Shown one piece after another: positions 1 through 9,971 of a stretch of DNA of 64,000 nucleotides. The notes under the pieces were generated by a model. That model was not told where the DNA came from. It worked only from the letters and a program-made list of their open reading frames with translations, and did not search any database. Numbering within the stretch: the stretch's first letter is position 1; every line of letters begins with the position of its first letter. The stretch lies in the NCBI RefSeq assembly GCF_030272615.1, contig NC_081414.1, positions 657,772,292-657,836,291 of the forward strand, written 5' to 3'. Source of the DNA: Cryptomeria japonica (lineage: Eukaryota; Streptophyta; Pinopsida; Cupressales; Cupressaceae). A program made the translations under genes and the position numbers.

Positions 1-323
1 AAGCGGTCACAGAGTTCACGAACATCCTAATTTTTGAAGGGACGCCCGTTATCAGTAATAATGGAAGTAGGAATCCCGTATCGGCAAATGATGTAGTTCA
101 AGATGAAGGTAGCGATTTGTTTCCCAGTAACTTGTGTGAGAGGCACGGCTTCAATCCATTTTGTAAAATACTCTGTGGCTGTGATAATGAATTTATGTCC
201 ATTGGAAGAAGGAGGGTGAATCTTGCCTATGAGATCGAGTCCCCACTGACAAAAGGGCGAAGGAGATGCAAGTGGTTGTAGTTCCTGTGCTGGTGCATGT
301 ATGAGGTCTCCATGAATTTGACA
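1..323 (-). pseudogene. Element I integrase core, truncated by window edge
   Basis: Continues in frame after the stop at 324-326. Translation gives the integrase core: CQIHG, then a segment like FTKWIEAVP, then YGIP and ITDNGRPFKN, the region around the second catalytic Asp. The equivalent part of element III is at 28698-29102. A TAG lies just after the FKN segment where element III has a Gln codon context (NQDV), so it looks like CAG to TAG decay. The rest of integrase is outside the window. Confidence 0.8.
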
Positions 324-2891
324 CTACTTACACTTCTTGACAAACTGATATGCATCTTTTTCCATAGTAGGCCAGTAGTATCCAGTCCTGATGAGTTTCT
401 TAGCCAAGGTAGGACCACTAGTATGCGGACCACATATCCCTTCGTGCACTTCTCGTAACGCAATCTGAGCTTCGTCACTCTCTAAACATCTAAGAAGGGT
501 GCCATCTAGACCTCGTCGGTATAGGATATCAGCTAGGATAACGTATCGGGAGGATTGGCGAATGAAAGTGCGGCGTTGGTTGTTCGATAGATCGGGAGGT
601 AAGATATTGTCATGAAGGTATGTGAATATGGAACCATATAACTGGGATTCAGGACCAACAACACATATCATTTCCGTAGGAGAGATCTCATATGAAGGAA
701 TCAGCAGGTTGTCTACCAGGAACTCATAGCAGGTCTCATTTTGCAGTAGATCAATGAGCGAAGCAATTGTAGCCATGGCATCAGCAGCGCGATTCTGTTC
801 TCTTGGTATCTGCTCAAACTCTATCTTTGCAAAGTGTTGTTTCAGATCATCTACCAGTTGTTTGTAAGGCATTAGCTTTTCGTCTTTTGTTTGATAATCA
901 TCAGTTGCTTGACGGATGACCAGTTGAGAATCCCCAAAAACACGAAGTTCTTGGATCTTCCATTGAACTGCAATTCTTAACCCAGTTGTTAATGCCTCAT
1001 ATTCCGCTATATTGTTGGTGCAAGGAAATGATAAGCGGTATGACTTTGGTATAGAATCGCCTTGGGGAGTTATAAAGAGTATACCCGCTCCTGCCCCGTG
1101 CTGTGTGTATGAGCCGTCAAAATATAATTGCCATGGCTTCACATGTGATATTGTTAGAATGGACTCATCTGGAAATTCTGACTGTAGAGGAGCATCATCT
1201 ATCATGGGAGCATCTTCCAATTGGTCTACAATGGCTTGTCCTTTTATAGCTTTTCTGTCCACGTATTCAATGTCGAATTCACTCAAAATCATTACCCACT
1301 TGGCCAGCCGCCCAGTAAGTGTAGCTTTGCTGAGAAGATATTTTAGTGGATCAATTCTGGCAATCAACTTAGTCTTGTGAGTGAGCATATAATGTCGTAA
1401 TTTTTGTGAAGCAAAGACCACAGCGAGACATGCACACTCAATTGGTGTGTAGTTCAGCTCATATCCCACCAATGTGCGACTGATATAGTAGACTGCTTTT
1501 TCCTTGCCGTTAGGTATTTGCTGTGCTAGGAGTGCCCACAGTGCTGTCGGAGTAGCTGATATGTAAAGTAGCAATGGTTGATCTGAAATTGGTGGCATCA
1601 AAACTGGCGGGTTCAAAAGATAGTCTTTGAGCGCCTGAAAGGCCTGTTGACAGTTCTCATCCCATTTGAACTTGATGTTTTTGTGTAGCAGGTGCTGGAA
1701 AGGGTTACACTTATCTGGAAGTTGTGCTATGAATCTTCGTATGGATTGGAGTCTCCCTTGTAAAGATCGAAGTTGACTGATATTCTTGGGTGGTGGCATG
1801 TCTAAGATAGCCTTGACTTTTGCTGGATCAGCTTCTATTCCTCTTTTAGACACAATGAATCCTAGGAGCTTCCCGGAGGTTACTCCAAAGACACATTTCT
1901 TCGGGTTTAATCTTACCTTGTACTTTTCCAACCGATCAAAAGCAACTGAAAGTATGTCCAAGTGTGTATTTCTGTCTATTGATTTAACCAAAAGGTCGTC
2001 AACATAATCTTCCACCGTTACATGCATGAGATCATGAAAGATAGTAGTCATAGCTCGTTGATACGTGGCACCTGCATTTTTCAGCCCAAAGGGCATGACA
2101 TTCCAGTAGAAGGTTCCCCATGGACAAGTAAATGATGTTTTATGTTGATCTTCGGGTGCTATCCTGATTTGATTATATCCAGAAAATCCATCCATTAAGG
2201 ATAACATCTCATGGCCTGCTGTGAGATCAACAATTAAATCAATGTTTGGTAATGGGAAATCGTCCTTTGGACAAGCCTTGTTGATATCCCTGAAGTCTGT
2301 ACATATTCGGATGCTGCGATCTGGTTTGCTAACAGGTACTAAGTTGGAAATCCATTCGGGATAATCAATTGGGCGTATGAATTCGACATCCAGTAATTTC
2401 TTCAGCTCTGCCTTGACTAATAATGCCACTTGTGGATGCATTTTCCTCAATTTTTGCTTTACTGGTTTTGCCCCCAGTTTGACTGTTAAATGATGCATTA
2501 CTAAATCCGGGTCTAGTCCAGGCATATCAGCATAAGACCATGCAAAGTTGATTTGTCGTTCCTTAAAGAAGCCTATGAATCTTGCTCTCTCGGCCTCTGT
2601 CAATGATTGAGCCAAAAATATGTTATGTGGAACCTCTGCTGTGCCAATGTTTGTCTTTATAGTCTCCTCTACCAACATGGATGATTTTTCCTCGTATGAT
2701 GCTGGGAGAATGTCAAGCCTTCCATCTTCGGGCGCCTCAGAGAGGTTTTCACCCTCAGATACGTCCTTTCTTTTTACTTTTTCGGAGTCAGATAGCCCCA
2801 CAGTGTGGTTTTCGCCATAAGACCCTTGTTTTGTTTTTATTTTCACATTTTTGCGACTAGAAGGCCCGACACCCTCACCAAAGTATGCCAT
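324..2891 (-). CDS. Element I pol: reverse transcriptase, RNase H, second RNase H, integrase zinc domain
   Basis: 855 codons without a stop. Order: linker with the SYADMPG segment typical of Tat elements (about residues 118-125); RT with RICTDFRDINKACPKDDFP (about 195-215) and catalytic YVDD (about 294-297); gypsy RNase H (about 440-530); a second, archaeal-type RNase H starting at YFDGSYT with the later acidic residues in AEYEAL, FGDSQ and RAADAMA (about 590-705); then the integrase HHCC zinc region ending at KKC. RT copies the element RNA, RNase H removes the template, integrase inserts the DNA. The second RNase H is a hallmark of the Tat/Ogre lineage. The ATG at 2889-2891 is probably internal, since the same frame continues upstream to a TAG at 2997-2999. 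The segment ends at a TAG inside the integrase zinc domain, so the polyprotein is broken. Confidence 0.92.
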   Translation of the reverse strand: MAYFGEGVGPSSRKNVKIKTKQGSYGENHTVGLSDSEKVKRKDVSEGENLSEAPEDGRLDILPASYEEKSSMLVEETIKTNIGTAEVPHNIFLAQSLTEAERARFIGFFKERQINFAWSYADMPGLDPDLVMHHLTVKLGAKPVKQKLRKMHPQVALLVKAELKKLLDVEFIRPIDYPEWISNLVPVSKPDRSIRICTDFRDINKACPKDDFPLPNIDLIVDLTAGHEMLSLMDGFSGYNQIRIAPEDQHKTSFTCPWGTFYWNVMPFGLKNAGATYQRAMTTIFHDLMHVTVEDYVDDLLVKSIDRNTHLDILSVAFDRLEKYKVRLNPKKCVFGVTSGKLLGFIVSKRGIEADPAKVKAILDMPPPKNISQLRSLQGRLQSIRRFIAQLPDKCNPFQHLLHKNIKFKWDENCQQAFQALKDYLLNPPVLMPPISDQPLLLYISATPTALWALLAQQIPNGKEKAVYYISRTLVGYELNYTPIECACLAVVFASQKLRHYMLTHKTKLIARIDPLKYLLSKATLTGRLAKWVMILSEFDIEYVDRKAIKGQAIVDQLEDAPMIDDAPLQSEFPDESILTISHVKPWQLYFDGSYTQHGAGAGILFITPQGDSIPKSYRLSFPCTNNIAEYEALTTGLRIAVQWKIQELRVFGDSQLVIRQATDDYQTKDEKLMPYKQLVDDLKQHFAKIEFEQIPREQNRAADAMATIASLIDLLQNETCYEFLVDNLLIPSYEISPTEMICVVGPESQLYGSIFTYLHDNILPPDLSNNQRRTFIRQSSRYVILADILYRRGLDGTLLRCLESDEAQIALREVHEGICGPHTSGPTLAKKLIRTGYYWPTMEKDAYQFVKKCK

Positions 2892-2996
2892 GTTATTAAG
2901 CTCTATGGCGTATCCTGCTTTATGGTCTCTAGGAGGAAGATCATTGCGAATTGCAAGATAATCGACAATAGCTTCGTCATTTTGAAATGTATCAAG

Positions 2997-4127
2997 CTAT
3001 GCTGGTCCATCCTGATCCCAGTCAATGAGTTGGGGGTGAACAAGGGGAAGGTCTTTAGTGTTTTTAGAGTCCGCAAGGCTAATAGTGAAGATGTGGTTAT
3101 ATTCAGGTATGTCCAGATAGTCATCGAGGTCATCAATGGCACTCTCCTCATCAGTTTCGATCGTGAGTGAGTCCAAATTATCATCACTAGTAGCACCCTC
3201 AGGAACAGGTGTCCTCATCCTATGTGATCTTGACCTAGGGCCTTGAAACAACAACTGTGCAGGATCCTTATGGGTTGGTTCTTGGCCAACTCTTAATTTT
3301 TTGTAAAATTCCTCCTCCTCTGTAGGTTCATCTGGCTCTCTGAATGTCTCTTTGAGCTCGTAGTCACTGGAGGATTTGTCTGAACCCCATTCCCACTCAT
3401 TGGAATCTGTGGAATAATCATCCTCTTGTGGAACTTCAGCGACTTTGACTCGCCATACCTCTTTTGTTCTTTTGTTGTGAATCTTGGGATTTAGAAAACC
3501 AAGCCCTTTTAAGCGTTCCCTTCTTGTAGTTAGCTCAGGTTGCAAGGGTTCCATGACACCTTCTTTGCGTAGTCCGAGAGGGCTTTTTCCATCATGCCCG
3601 AATCTTTGCAGAATTTTGAAGCCTTTGCCATAGTTCTCACAGGGTATAATGATTTGATCTTGTGTATCCTCCTCAATGTCCTTATATAGCATTTTATATA
3701 AATTTTCTTCTTCTAGTTCACCCCATTTTTGAAAGACGGTAGGATCCCATTTGAGTATCGTGATGGAGATTTGCTTGTTAGGATGTGGTCTCCCATATTC
3801 CTTTGGGGAGTTCATGACTTGTCGTAAGAACATTGTTTGATTCAAAGTGTATTCTCCCATGCCTTTGTCTTGAAACTTGGCCCTAAGTTCACCTTGCTTG
3901 GATGTCGAAGGTTTTAATGACTCAGGATCAATATATGCTGAAGAAGGAGTAGCCTCACGATTGCTGGGAATGATAGTCTCAGTATGTGATCTCAAGTTAT
4001 TGCAATATATGAATGGATTTGGATCACCATTGACCGTTACCTCGACTCCATTATGAGGAAATTTAATGCACTGATGGTATGTTGATGGGACTGCCCTCAT
4101 TTCATGAATCCACGGACGTCCTAGCAA
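2997..4127 (-). CDS. Element I polyprotein segment: protease tail and G-patch domain
   Basis: 376 codons in the same frame as gag and RT. It opens with [19 protein letters not shown], the C-terminal part of the retropepsin fold (about residues 2-20), and then a linker. A clear G-patch follows at about residues 166-215, with [20 protein letters not shown], then EGVMEP and a later GLGFL. G-patch domains bind RNA or helicases; in betaretroviruses a G-patch also follows the protease. An acidic linker of about 150 residues (many D and E) then leads toward RT. It is bounded by TAA at 4158-4160 upstream and TAG at 2997-2999 downstream, both single-codon breaks. Element III has the same arrangement. 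Confidence 0.85.
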   Translation of the reverse strand: MLGRPWIHEMRAVPSTYHQCIKFPHNGVEVTVNGDPNPFIYCNNLRSHTETIIPSNREATPSSAYIDPESLKPSTSKQGELRAKFQDKGMGEYTLNQTMFLRQVMNSPKEYGRPHPNKQISITILKWDPTVFQKWGELEEENLYKMLYKDIEEDTQDQIIIPCENYGKGFKILQRFGHDGKSPLGLRKEGVMEPLQPELTTRRERLKGLGFLNPKIHNKRTKEVWRVKVAEVPQEDDYSTDSNEWEWGSDKSSSDYELKETFREPDEPTEEEEFYKKLRVGQEPTHKDPAQLLFQGPRSRSHRMRTPVPEGATSDDNLDSLTIETDEESAIDDLDDYLDIPEYNHIFTISLADSKNTKDLPLVHPQLIDWDQDGPA

Positions 4128-4157
4128 TATGTTGTACGTGAGGTCTAGATCTAGGAC

Positions 4158-6302
4158 TTAACAAACCACGTCCTTTGTGACTGGCCCGATTCTTAGTGGT
4201 AATATGACCATGCCCTTGGACGAGCGCTCTTCATCATCATAAGCCTTAATAGTGATTTGGTTTGTAGAATTTATAGCTTTGTCAGAATATCCCAATTGTC
4301 TGATGGTGCTCAATGTAAAAATATTAAGACCTGCTCCTCCATCTATCAGGACTCGTTTTATTCGGTGTTTATGTATGAAGGCTTCAATATGTAGAGGTGC
4401 ATTATGAGGCTGACTTATGGAGGCATCATCAGCTTCTGTGAATGTGAGGGAGTGTGGAACGGATAAGTATCCCACCATGGCTTGAAACTGGTCCACGTTC
4501 AGATCAGTAGGGACAGCAGTATCTCTCAAGGTTTTATCAAGGATAGCTTTATGTGCAGGAGATATACGTAAGAGCTCAAGAATAGATATGAGCGCAGGTG
4601 TCTTCCCTAGTTGTTCTACAAGGTCGTACTCAGGCTTGGTTGATGAAAGATTGGTATTCTTAGTAGAGGCACCTGGCAATGTAATCTTACCTCGACGAGT
4701 TGTAACATGACATTCAGAGGTAGATTCTGACGAAGATCCCACACCTTTTAGGACAATTTTGGGTCTTTGAGAAGAATTCTCAGGATTTTTATTTTTGATA
4801 GTAATGGTAGAAATATGATTGTCCATTGAGATGTGATTGATAGTAGAATCATAATTGTAAGGTGCTCTAGTGTAATTGGCTTGATCATCTATGACTTTGC
4901 CTTTTCCCTTGTCATGTTTTGGGAATGGTTCCTTAAACACCTCATGCTCTTGGTTAGATGAATGTCCCTCAATCTCAATATCTCCTCTGTCAATGAGATC
5001 TTGTACAATGTTTTTCAATCGATGGCAATTACTTGTCTTGTGACCCTTGCTCTTATGAAATTCGCAAAACTCATCATCATTCCACCAATTTGGTTTGACC
5101 TTTGGTTCATATGGAGGAAAATCTGGAACTGTGATCACTTTGTTTGCCACTAGCTTTTTGAATACTGATTCAAGTGGTTCTCCCAATGGAGTGTACTTCC
5201 TTCGTGGTTTAGAAGTTGTTTGATTGTTCACCTGATTGTTGGTAGAACTTGATCCAGAAAAGACGAACTTTGGTCTCACTGTGTTGGCATCAACAACACC
5301 ATCATTAACCGTGTTCTTGTTCTTGTTCCAAAATTTTGGTTTGTCCTTTCCTTTGAAGTCCTCTTTGTTTTCTTTGAATAGTTTGATAACTCCTTGTTCA
5401 ATTAAGACTTTTTCTGTTGCTAGGCCCTTTTCAATGACATCCTTGAATGTAGACAAACAAGCTTTTCTGAGATCATAGCCAATAGCTTTATTAACGTTTT
5501 GTGTGAACATCTCCACCATCTGTTTTTGCGGGATTTCACAAGAGCATCGGCTAGCTAGGTTTCTCCATCTCTGTAAAAATGTTGCGAAAGATTCTCCTTC
5601 TTTTTGTTTCGTATTGCACAAGGTAGTAACTGAGACATCTGTTTCAATGTTGTAAGAGAAATGTTGAATGAATGCTTCTGCCAAGTCGCCCCATGACTTA
5701 ATACCGGGAGGTAATTGAGAAAACCATTCCATAGCTTGATCTCCTAAGCTCTGTGGGAACAACCTCATTAAGTATGTTTCTTCTGCCGCTACCTCAATAC
5801 AAGCTGTGAAGAATTGTCTTATGTGTGCCTTGGGGTTTCCTCTCCCTCTATATTTGTCAAATTTTGGTGTTACAAAGTGCGGAGGAAACGGAGGCATTGG
5901 AATGCTCTTATCGAAGGGATAAGGGCATATATCTCTCATAGTATATGTGGGTTTTGATGTGCCCATGTCTTCCACTTTCTTTTGTAGATCTCTAATTTGT
6001 TGCTCCAAATTATTTTCGGGAGGAGATGGATTTCTTGTAGCATATCCCATGTTTGAAACACCTATTTGAGGAGGAGCTTGCTGCATATATGGATGATACT
6101 GATCGTAGACATGTCCATATGGAGGTCTATATTGTTGTGACATATATGGAGCACTTGGCATAACTTCTTGTTGGGGGACCCCATATCTGTTTTGCGTATA
6201 TAAACCATATTCAATAGGCCTTTCATTTTCCATTGCGTTGCCCCCAATTTTGACATGGGGTCTCCTTGTGTCAAAATTTTGAGGATGTCCTTGAGTATCC
6301 AC
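4158..6302 (-). CDS. Element I gag (capsid, zinc finger) and protease active site
   Basis: 714 codons. A gag capsid region lies at about residues 150-290 (YRGRGNPKAHIRQF, then LFPQSLGDQAMEWF). A zinc finger of form C-x2-H-x4-H-x4-C (CEFHKSKGHKTSNC) lies at about 410-425, a CHHC rather than the usual CCHC knuckle. The protease active site LIDGGAG is at about 650; DGG in place of DSG or DTG is common in Tat elements. Gag packages the element RNA and the protease matures the polyprotein. It starts right after a TGA at 6303-6305, in frame with the N-terminal gag piece, and ends at a TAA at 4158-4160. Element III has an intact Gln codon at the second stop (ICQVLD), so CAA to TAA is the likely change. 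Confidence 0.88.
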   Translation of the reverse strand: MDTQGHPQNFDTRRPHVKIGGNAMENERPIEYGLYTQNRYGVPQQEVMPSAPYMSQQYRPPYGHVYDQYHPYMQQAPPQIGVSNMGYATRNPSPPENNLEQQIRDLQKKVEDMGTSKPTYTMRDICPYPFDKSIPMPPFPPHFVTPKFDKYRGRGNPKAHIRQFFTACIEVAAEETYLMRLFPQSLGDQAMEWFSQLPPGIKSWGDLAEAFIQHFSYNIETDVSVTTLCNTKQKEGESFATFLQRWRNLASRCSCEIPQKQMVEMFTQNVNKAIGYDLRKACLSTFKDVIEKGLATEKVLIEQGVIKLFKENKEDFKGKDKPKFWNKNKNTVNDGVVDANTVRPKFVFSGSSSTNNQVNNQTTSKPRRKYTPLGEPLESVFKKLVANKVITVPDFPPYEPKVKPNWWNDDEFCEFHKSKGHKTSNCHRLKNIVQDLIDRGDIEIEGHSSNQEHEVFKEPFPKHDKGKGKVIDDQANYTRAPYNYDSTINHISMDNHISTITIKNKNPENSSQRPKIVLKGVGSSSESTSECHVTTRRGKITLPGASTKNTNLSSTKPEYDLVEQLGKTPALISILELLRISPAHKAILDKTLRDTAVPTDLNVDQFQAMVGYLSVPHSLTFTEADDASISQPHNAPLHIEAFIHKHRIKRVLIDGGAGLNIFTLSTIRQLGYSDKAINSTNQITIKAYDDEERSSKGMVILPLRIGPVTKDVVC

Positions 6303-6893
6303 TCATCTTGATGGATCTAAACCTTGAGCATGTGTTTGAGCATAGGGCCTCCATGAGGGTCTTTGATTGTAAGTATCATATGCTTGAGCTTGTGTATGTG
6401 GGATCTCTGGTTTTTGAAGCAAAACTGATGGTGACTCCGACATCATATTATTCGGTCCTCTATTTCCTCCACTATTTGGTCTCCTTTGATCCATGTTGAG
6501 TTGAGTTTGCTGTGAGGGTCGACTTTCCATAAGTTGAGATAAGTCAAAATCATGTGGTATTTTATCTCCACTTTGTGCCATCATGTTTAAAAAGTATTGA
6601 CGATCTCTCCTCATTATCTCTTCAACCAATCTATTGAATTGAGGATCCATTATGGATTCTTGTATGTCTGCTGATAGTATTGAAGAATTGTCCACTGTGT
6701 CATTGTGTGTAGCATTGTTTATAGTGTTTGCGCTCTCCACATTTGGATTGTGTCTATAAACATTCATGTCTGGTAATGTAGTGTGCTCAGGATTGTAGAA
6801 TAGATCATTGTCATACTCATAAGAACTCATGTTTACGGATTCTTGAGCTTCTTTAGCTATTCTCCTAGATTTTTGAAGGCGAGTTTCAACCAT
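6303..6893 (-). CDS. Element I gag N-terminal segment
   Basis: 196 codons opening MVETRLQKSRR, in frame with the downstream gag. Element III gag opens with a similar short motif (MPVTRSQ), which supports ATG 6891-6893 as the true start. Composition is Asn/Gln/Ser-rich with no recognised fold, as expected of the gag N-terminal region. A TGA at 6303-6305 (R codon context, consistent with CGA to TGA) separates it from the rest of gag. Confidence 0.75.
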   Translation of the reverse strand: MVETRLQKSRRIAKEAQESVNMSSYEYDNDLFYNPEHTTLPDMNVYRHNPNVESANTINNATHNDTVDNSSILSADIQESIMDPQFNRLVEEIMRRDRQYFLNMMAQSGDKIPHDFDLSQLMESRPSQQTQLNMDQRRPNSGGNRGPNNMMSESPSVLLQKPEIPHTQAQAYDTYNQRPSWRPYAQTHAQGLDPSR

Positions 6894-7384
6894 GAACTAA
6901 GTGTTAGACCAAGATGTGAGAGACTAGATGAAAAGTGAAAAGAGTATGGAAGACCAAGAGTTGTATGGAGTGTAAATGAATCTTGAGGTGTACTTGCAAT
7001 GTCCAAAGTGTAAGACCAAGTATGTAAGTAGTAGAGTAGGTGTGACTTCCAAAGAGAGGATAGTTTCTCTTGATGAGGTAAGCTGACCTTGACTCTAAGT
7101 AAGACCAAATGAGACCCAAAGGTAAGAAACCTTGATGAGGGACCACTTAGCAAAGTGTAGTTGTATGTAGTGTGTTGAAAGAGTATAGTGAGGACAAGCA
7201 AGTGACCTTTTGACTCAAGTTTAGACAATTGTGAATGTAAAATAAGGTATGAAGCAATGATGGACTGTGTGAAACCTTAGAACAGGCTGAATGCTAGATT
7301 AAACCTGAAGAGACAACCTAGGAAGCTCAAATATGCCGAAACTGATTTTCTTTGTTTGCTTGACTGTTAAAGTTTTCAAATCCT
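6894..7384 (-). other. Element I leader next to gag
   Basis: Non-coding leader between the gag start and the first phased array. Short ORFs here have no recognisable motif. I see no further structure. Confidence 0.5.
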
Positions 7385-7540
7385 GACACAGACGCCTCTG
7401 TATACTTCACAGACGCGTTTTCCAGACACAGACGCTACTCTGTTTGACGCAGACGTTGTTAAAAACACAGACGCGATTCTGTACTTCACAGACGCGCTTA
7501 TCCGACACAGACGTGGTTTGAACAGACACAGACGCGTTTC
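7385..7540. repeat. Phased CACAGACGCG box array 1 of element I
   Basis: Eight copies of CAGACG (mostly within CACAGACGCG) start at 7389, 7410, 7429, 7450, 7468, 7489, 7508 and 7529, so the steps are 21, 19, 21, 18, 21, 19, 21 (mean 20.0). The bases between boxes are not conserved. The array lies in the untranslated leader of the minus-strand element. Confidence 0.9.
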
Positions 7541-7789
7541 TGTAACCTTAGTGCAATTTTTCCTATCTGTGAAGTTGTTTTGTTGTGACCAAATCTGATT
7601 TTTCGACTGTTTTTCGTGACAAGAGGACACAGTGTTGATAACTCAATGTTTGCAGACTGTTTAGACTCCAAAAAGTGTGTTGTTTGATGTAAAAAGTTTT
7701 TGCATACACTTGAAGACACAAAAGACACAATGTTTTGTTGTTTTGTCTTGAATGTTTGAGTGTTTACCATAAGACAAGCACAAATCTTA

Positions 7790-8360
7790 GGGCTGGCCAA
7801 GACAATAGTTGTTGATCCCACATAGGGTTTTACCCCCGAGGCTACGCTATTCAGAGCGGATACTTAGATGCTTGACCTCACTGGCTCCACCCTCGGCACT
7901 CACTTCTCGGGTCAGCCAAGCATTAGTCCCCATGAAAACTCCCCATGGCGAACTTTGTATCTCTACTAAGAACCATATGTGTGTGGGCCGCTACCAGAGG
8001 TCCGACCTCCTGCCTCAACAACTAGAAGGATTTGGGCATCTAAAACAAAGAGGTGCTAGTAAGGGCATCCGCTCGTGTGGCCATACATGCGGCACTTTCA
8101 GCTCTGTAAATACAGAAGGCTCCCAGCCGGTAGGGGTTACGCCCTACAAATGATCAAATAAATTTGATCAAACGGGTTTATGGGGAGACATAGTGTCGGT
8201 ATGAACTAATCAGCACACGTTATCCATAGTTTTCACCATGAATACATTTGATTATAGTGGTTTGGATGAGGTGGGTTTTCCTCGCTACCACTTGGGTCAT
8301 TCTCTTCTCACTAGTAGTCCTAATGACCACACGGGAAGACAGGCCCTCTAAAGATTAAAC
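7790..8360 (-). other. Conserved leader block between the two arrays of element I
   Basis: This block between the two box arrays resembles the block at about 44990-45490 in the leader of element III. Shared stretches include ACATTTGATTATAGTGG, followed by a T/C-rich stretch with CACTTGGGTCATTC versus CACTTAGGTCATTC, and GGGAAGACAGGCCC versus GGGAAGGCAGGCC. No ORF explains it. Its position between PBS and gag would suit a packaging or structured RNA element (inference). The stretch 7541-7789 shows nothing else. Confidence 0.6.
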
Positions 8361-8744
8361 AAAAAGAGCCTATTGCTCAAGACACAAAAGACAATGATTC
8401 AATTTTAGTGCACCAATGGAAGTGTTTGCTAAGCTATGAAAACAAGGCACACAATAAAATTACAAAACCTTAGCCAAGGCCCTGCAACAAAATTGTTAGT
8501 AGTTTGGGTTGTTTCAAATGATAACCCCTTCCTGCAAGCACACAAGTTAGGTAAATTTTAGAAAACCCAAAAAGACTTTGTGAAAAGGGGCCTTCAACAA
8601 AACGTATTTAGCCCCCAAAGCAAGCTGCACAAAACCAGGCTAGCTAGATCTGCAAGGTTAGCCGAAAATAAACCAGATCTAAAACCCTAAGTACAAAATC
8701 CGAAAACCCGAATCAAAGAAACTTGAAAAATTTGCAAAACAGAA
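8361..8744 (-). other. Element I leader between conserved block and array 2
   Basis: A-rich leader DNA without an ORF. A CCTGCAAG-containing stretch has a weak counterpart near 45780 in element III. Confidence 0.4.
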
Positions 8745-9000
8745 AGCACAGACGCCTTTATACCAAACATAGGCGCATCTGCGCAACACAGACGCTGTTC
8801 TGTGATTCACAGATGCGATTAAAGGTCACAGACGCGACTCCCGAACGCAGACGCGATAAGATCAGTCACAGACGCGGTTAAAATTTTCAGATGCGATTTG
8901 GAAAACCTGCAAAAATAAAAATCTGGCAAAACATAGGCACGATTCACGATATCACAGACGCTTCTGAAACACAAAAACGCGATCCGAACACTCGCAGACG
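8745..9000. repeat. Phased CACAGACGCG box array 2 of element I
   Basis: Boxes start at 8749, 8770 (variant), 8789, 8810, 8829, 8848, 8869, 8888, then after a 46-base step at about 8934 (variant), 8955, about 8974 (variant) and 8995. Steps are mainly 21 and 19. It uses the same box family as array 1, lies between the conserved leader block and the primer binding site, and several boxes have CG changed to TG or CA. Confidence 0.88.
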
Positions 9001-9085
9001 CAGAAAAAAACCTAAAATGTCATCGAAATTGTCCGATCTGCAACTTCAAAAATGCAAAATCTGCAACAAAAATGTTAAATGCAAA

Positions 9086-9112
9086 GGGACAAGAGTCCCA
9101 CCGGGCGTGCCA
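9086..9112 (-). promoter_or_regulatory. Primer binding site of element I
   Basis: The plus strand ends in CCGGGCGTGCCA, i.e. a tRNA 3' end with its CCA tail; the minus strand begins TGGCACGCCCGG. It lies three bases from the LTR end (TGTATATGG at 9116). I cannot name the tRNA with certainty; it is not the tRNA-Lys used by element III. Confidence 0.65.
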
Positions 9113-9115
9113 AAA

Positions 9116-9471
9116 TGTATATGGTGAAAATGGATAACAATAACAACAATATTGAAAGGCTAAATGAATTCAACCACCAAACCCTAGCCTAACAATGAAC
9201 AAAGATCCACCATAACATATGAAGATAACCTAAGACAATGAAAAATAACTCAAAATCACAAAGATTATACCATCACATGTCCAATAGGGTTTTAATCTCC
9301 ATTCTTCCTATCTCCATTGATCTTGTTTGATATATTTGCTCTCAGATTTTTATATGCACAAGAGCTCAATAAAGAACGGAATGTGGTTGCAAGTGGAATT
9401 GTAGTGTAGCCAAGTACTCCAAAATCAGTCATTAGTCATTAGGGTTTGATAATGAAGAAAGCATCTCCTTA
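9116..9471 (-). repeat. 5' LTR of element I, partial
   Basis: Starts with TGTATATGG on the plus strand (the LTR 3' end reads ...CATATACA on the element strand) directly beside the primer binding site, and runs into the assembly gap. The other end and any target duplication cannot be seen. Confidence 0.65.
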
Positions 9472-9971
9472 NNNNNNNNNNNNNNNNNNNNNNNNNNNNN
9501 NNNNNNNNNNNNNNNNNNNNNNNNNNNNNNNNNNNNNNNNNNNNNNNNNNNNNNNNNNNNNNNNNNNNNNNNNNNNNNNNNNNNNNNNNNNNNNNNNNNN
9601 NNNNNNNNNNNNNNNNNNNNNNNNNNNNNNNNNNNNNNNNNNNNNNNNNNNNNNNNNNNNNNNNNNNNNNNNNNNNNNNNNNNNNNNNNNNNNNNNNNNN
9701 NNNNNNNNNNNNNNNNNNNNNNNNNNNNNNNNNNNNNNNNNNNNNNNNNNNNNNNNNNNNNNNNNNNNNNNNNNNNNNNNNNNNNNNNNNNNNNNNNNNN
9801 NNNNNNNNNNNNNNNNNNNNNNNNNNNNNNNNNNNNNNNNNNNNNNNNNNNNNNNNNNNNNNNNNNNNNNNNNNNNNNNNNNNNNNNNNNNNNNNNNNNN
9901 NNNNNNNNNNNNNNNNNNNNNNNNNNNNNNNNNNNNNNNNNNNNNNNNNNNNNNNNNNNNNNNNNNNNNNN
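9472..9971. other. Assembly gap (500 N)
   Basis: Exactly 500 undetermined bases. Any reading frame running through it is meaningless. The right end of element I and the left part of the next element are hidden here or nearby. Confidence 1.

Larger units (their letters stand above)
1..9471 (-). mobile_element. Element I: Tat/Ogre-like Ty3/gypsy LTR retrotransposon, 5' part
   Basis: Reading on the minus strand from the right: partial 5' LTR, primer binding site, about 2.2 kb leader with two repeat arrays, gag, aspartic protease, G-patch, RT, RNase H, a second RNase H, and the start of integrase cut by the window edge. RT before integrase places it in Ty3/gypsy; the extra RNase H and the DGG protease motif place it in the plant Tat/Ogre group. 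All coding pieces share one minus frame (upper codon coordinate congruent to 2 mod 3), so gag-pol was one long ORF now split by a few stops. The 3' part lies outside the window and the far end of the 5' LTR is lost in the gap. Confidence 0.9.

Noticed and set aside
1012-2820. Plus-strand ORFs opposite pol of element I
   Set aside because: Shadows of the minus-strand polyprotein.
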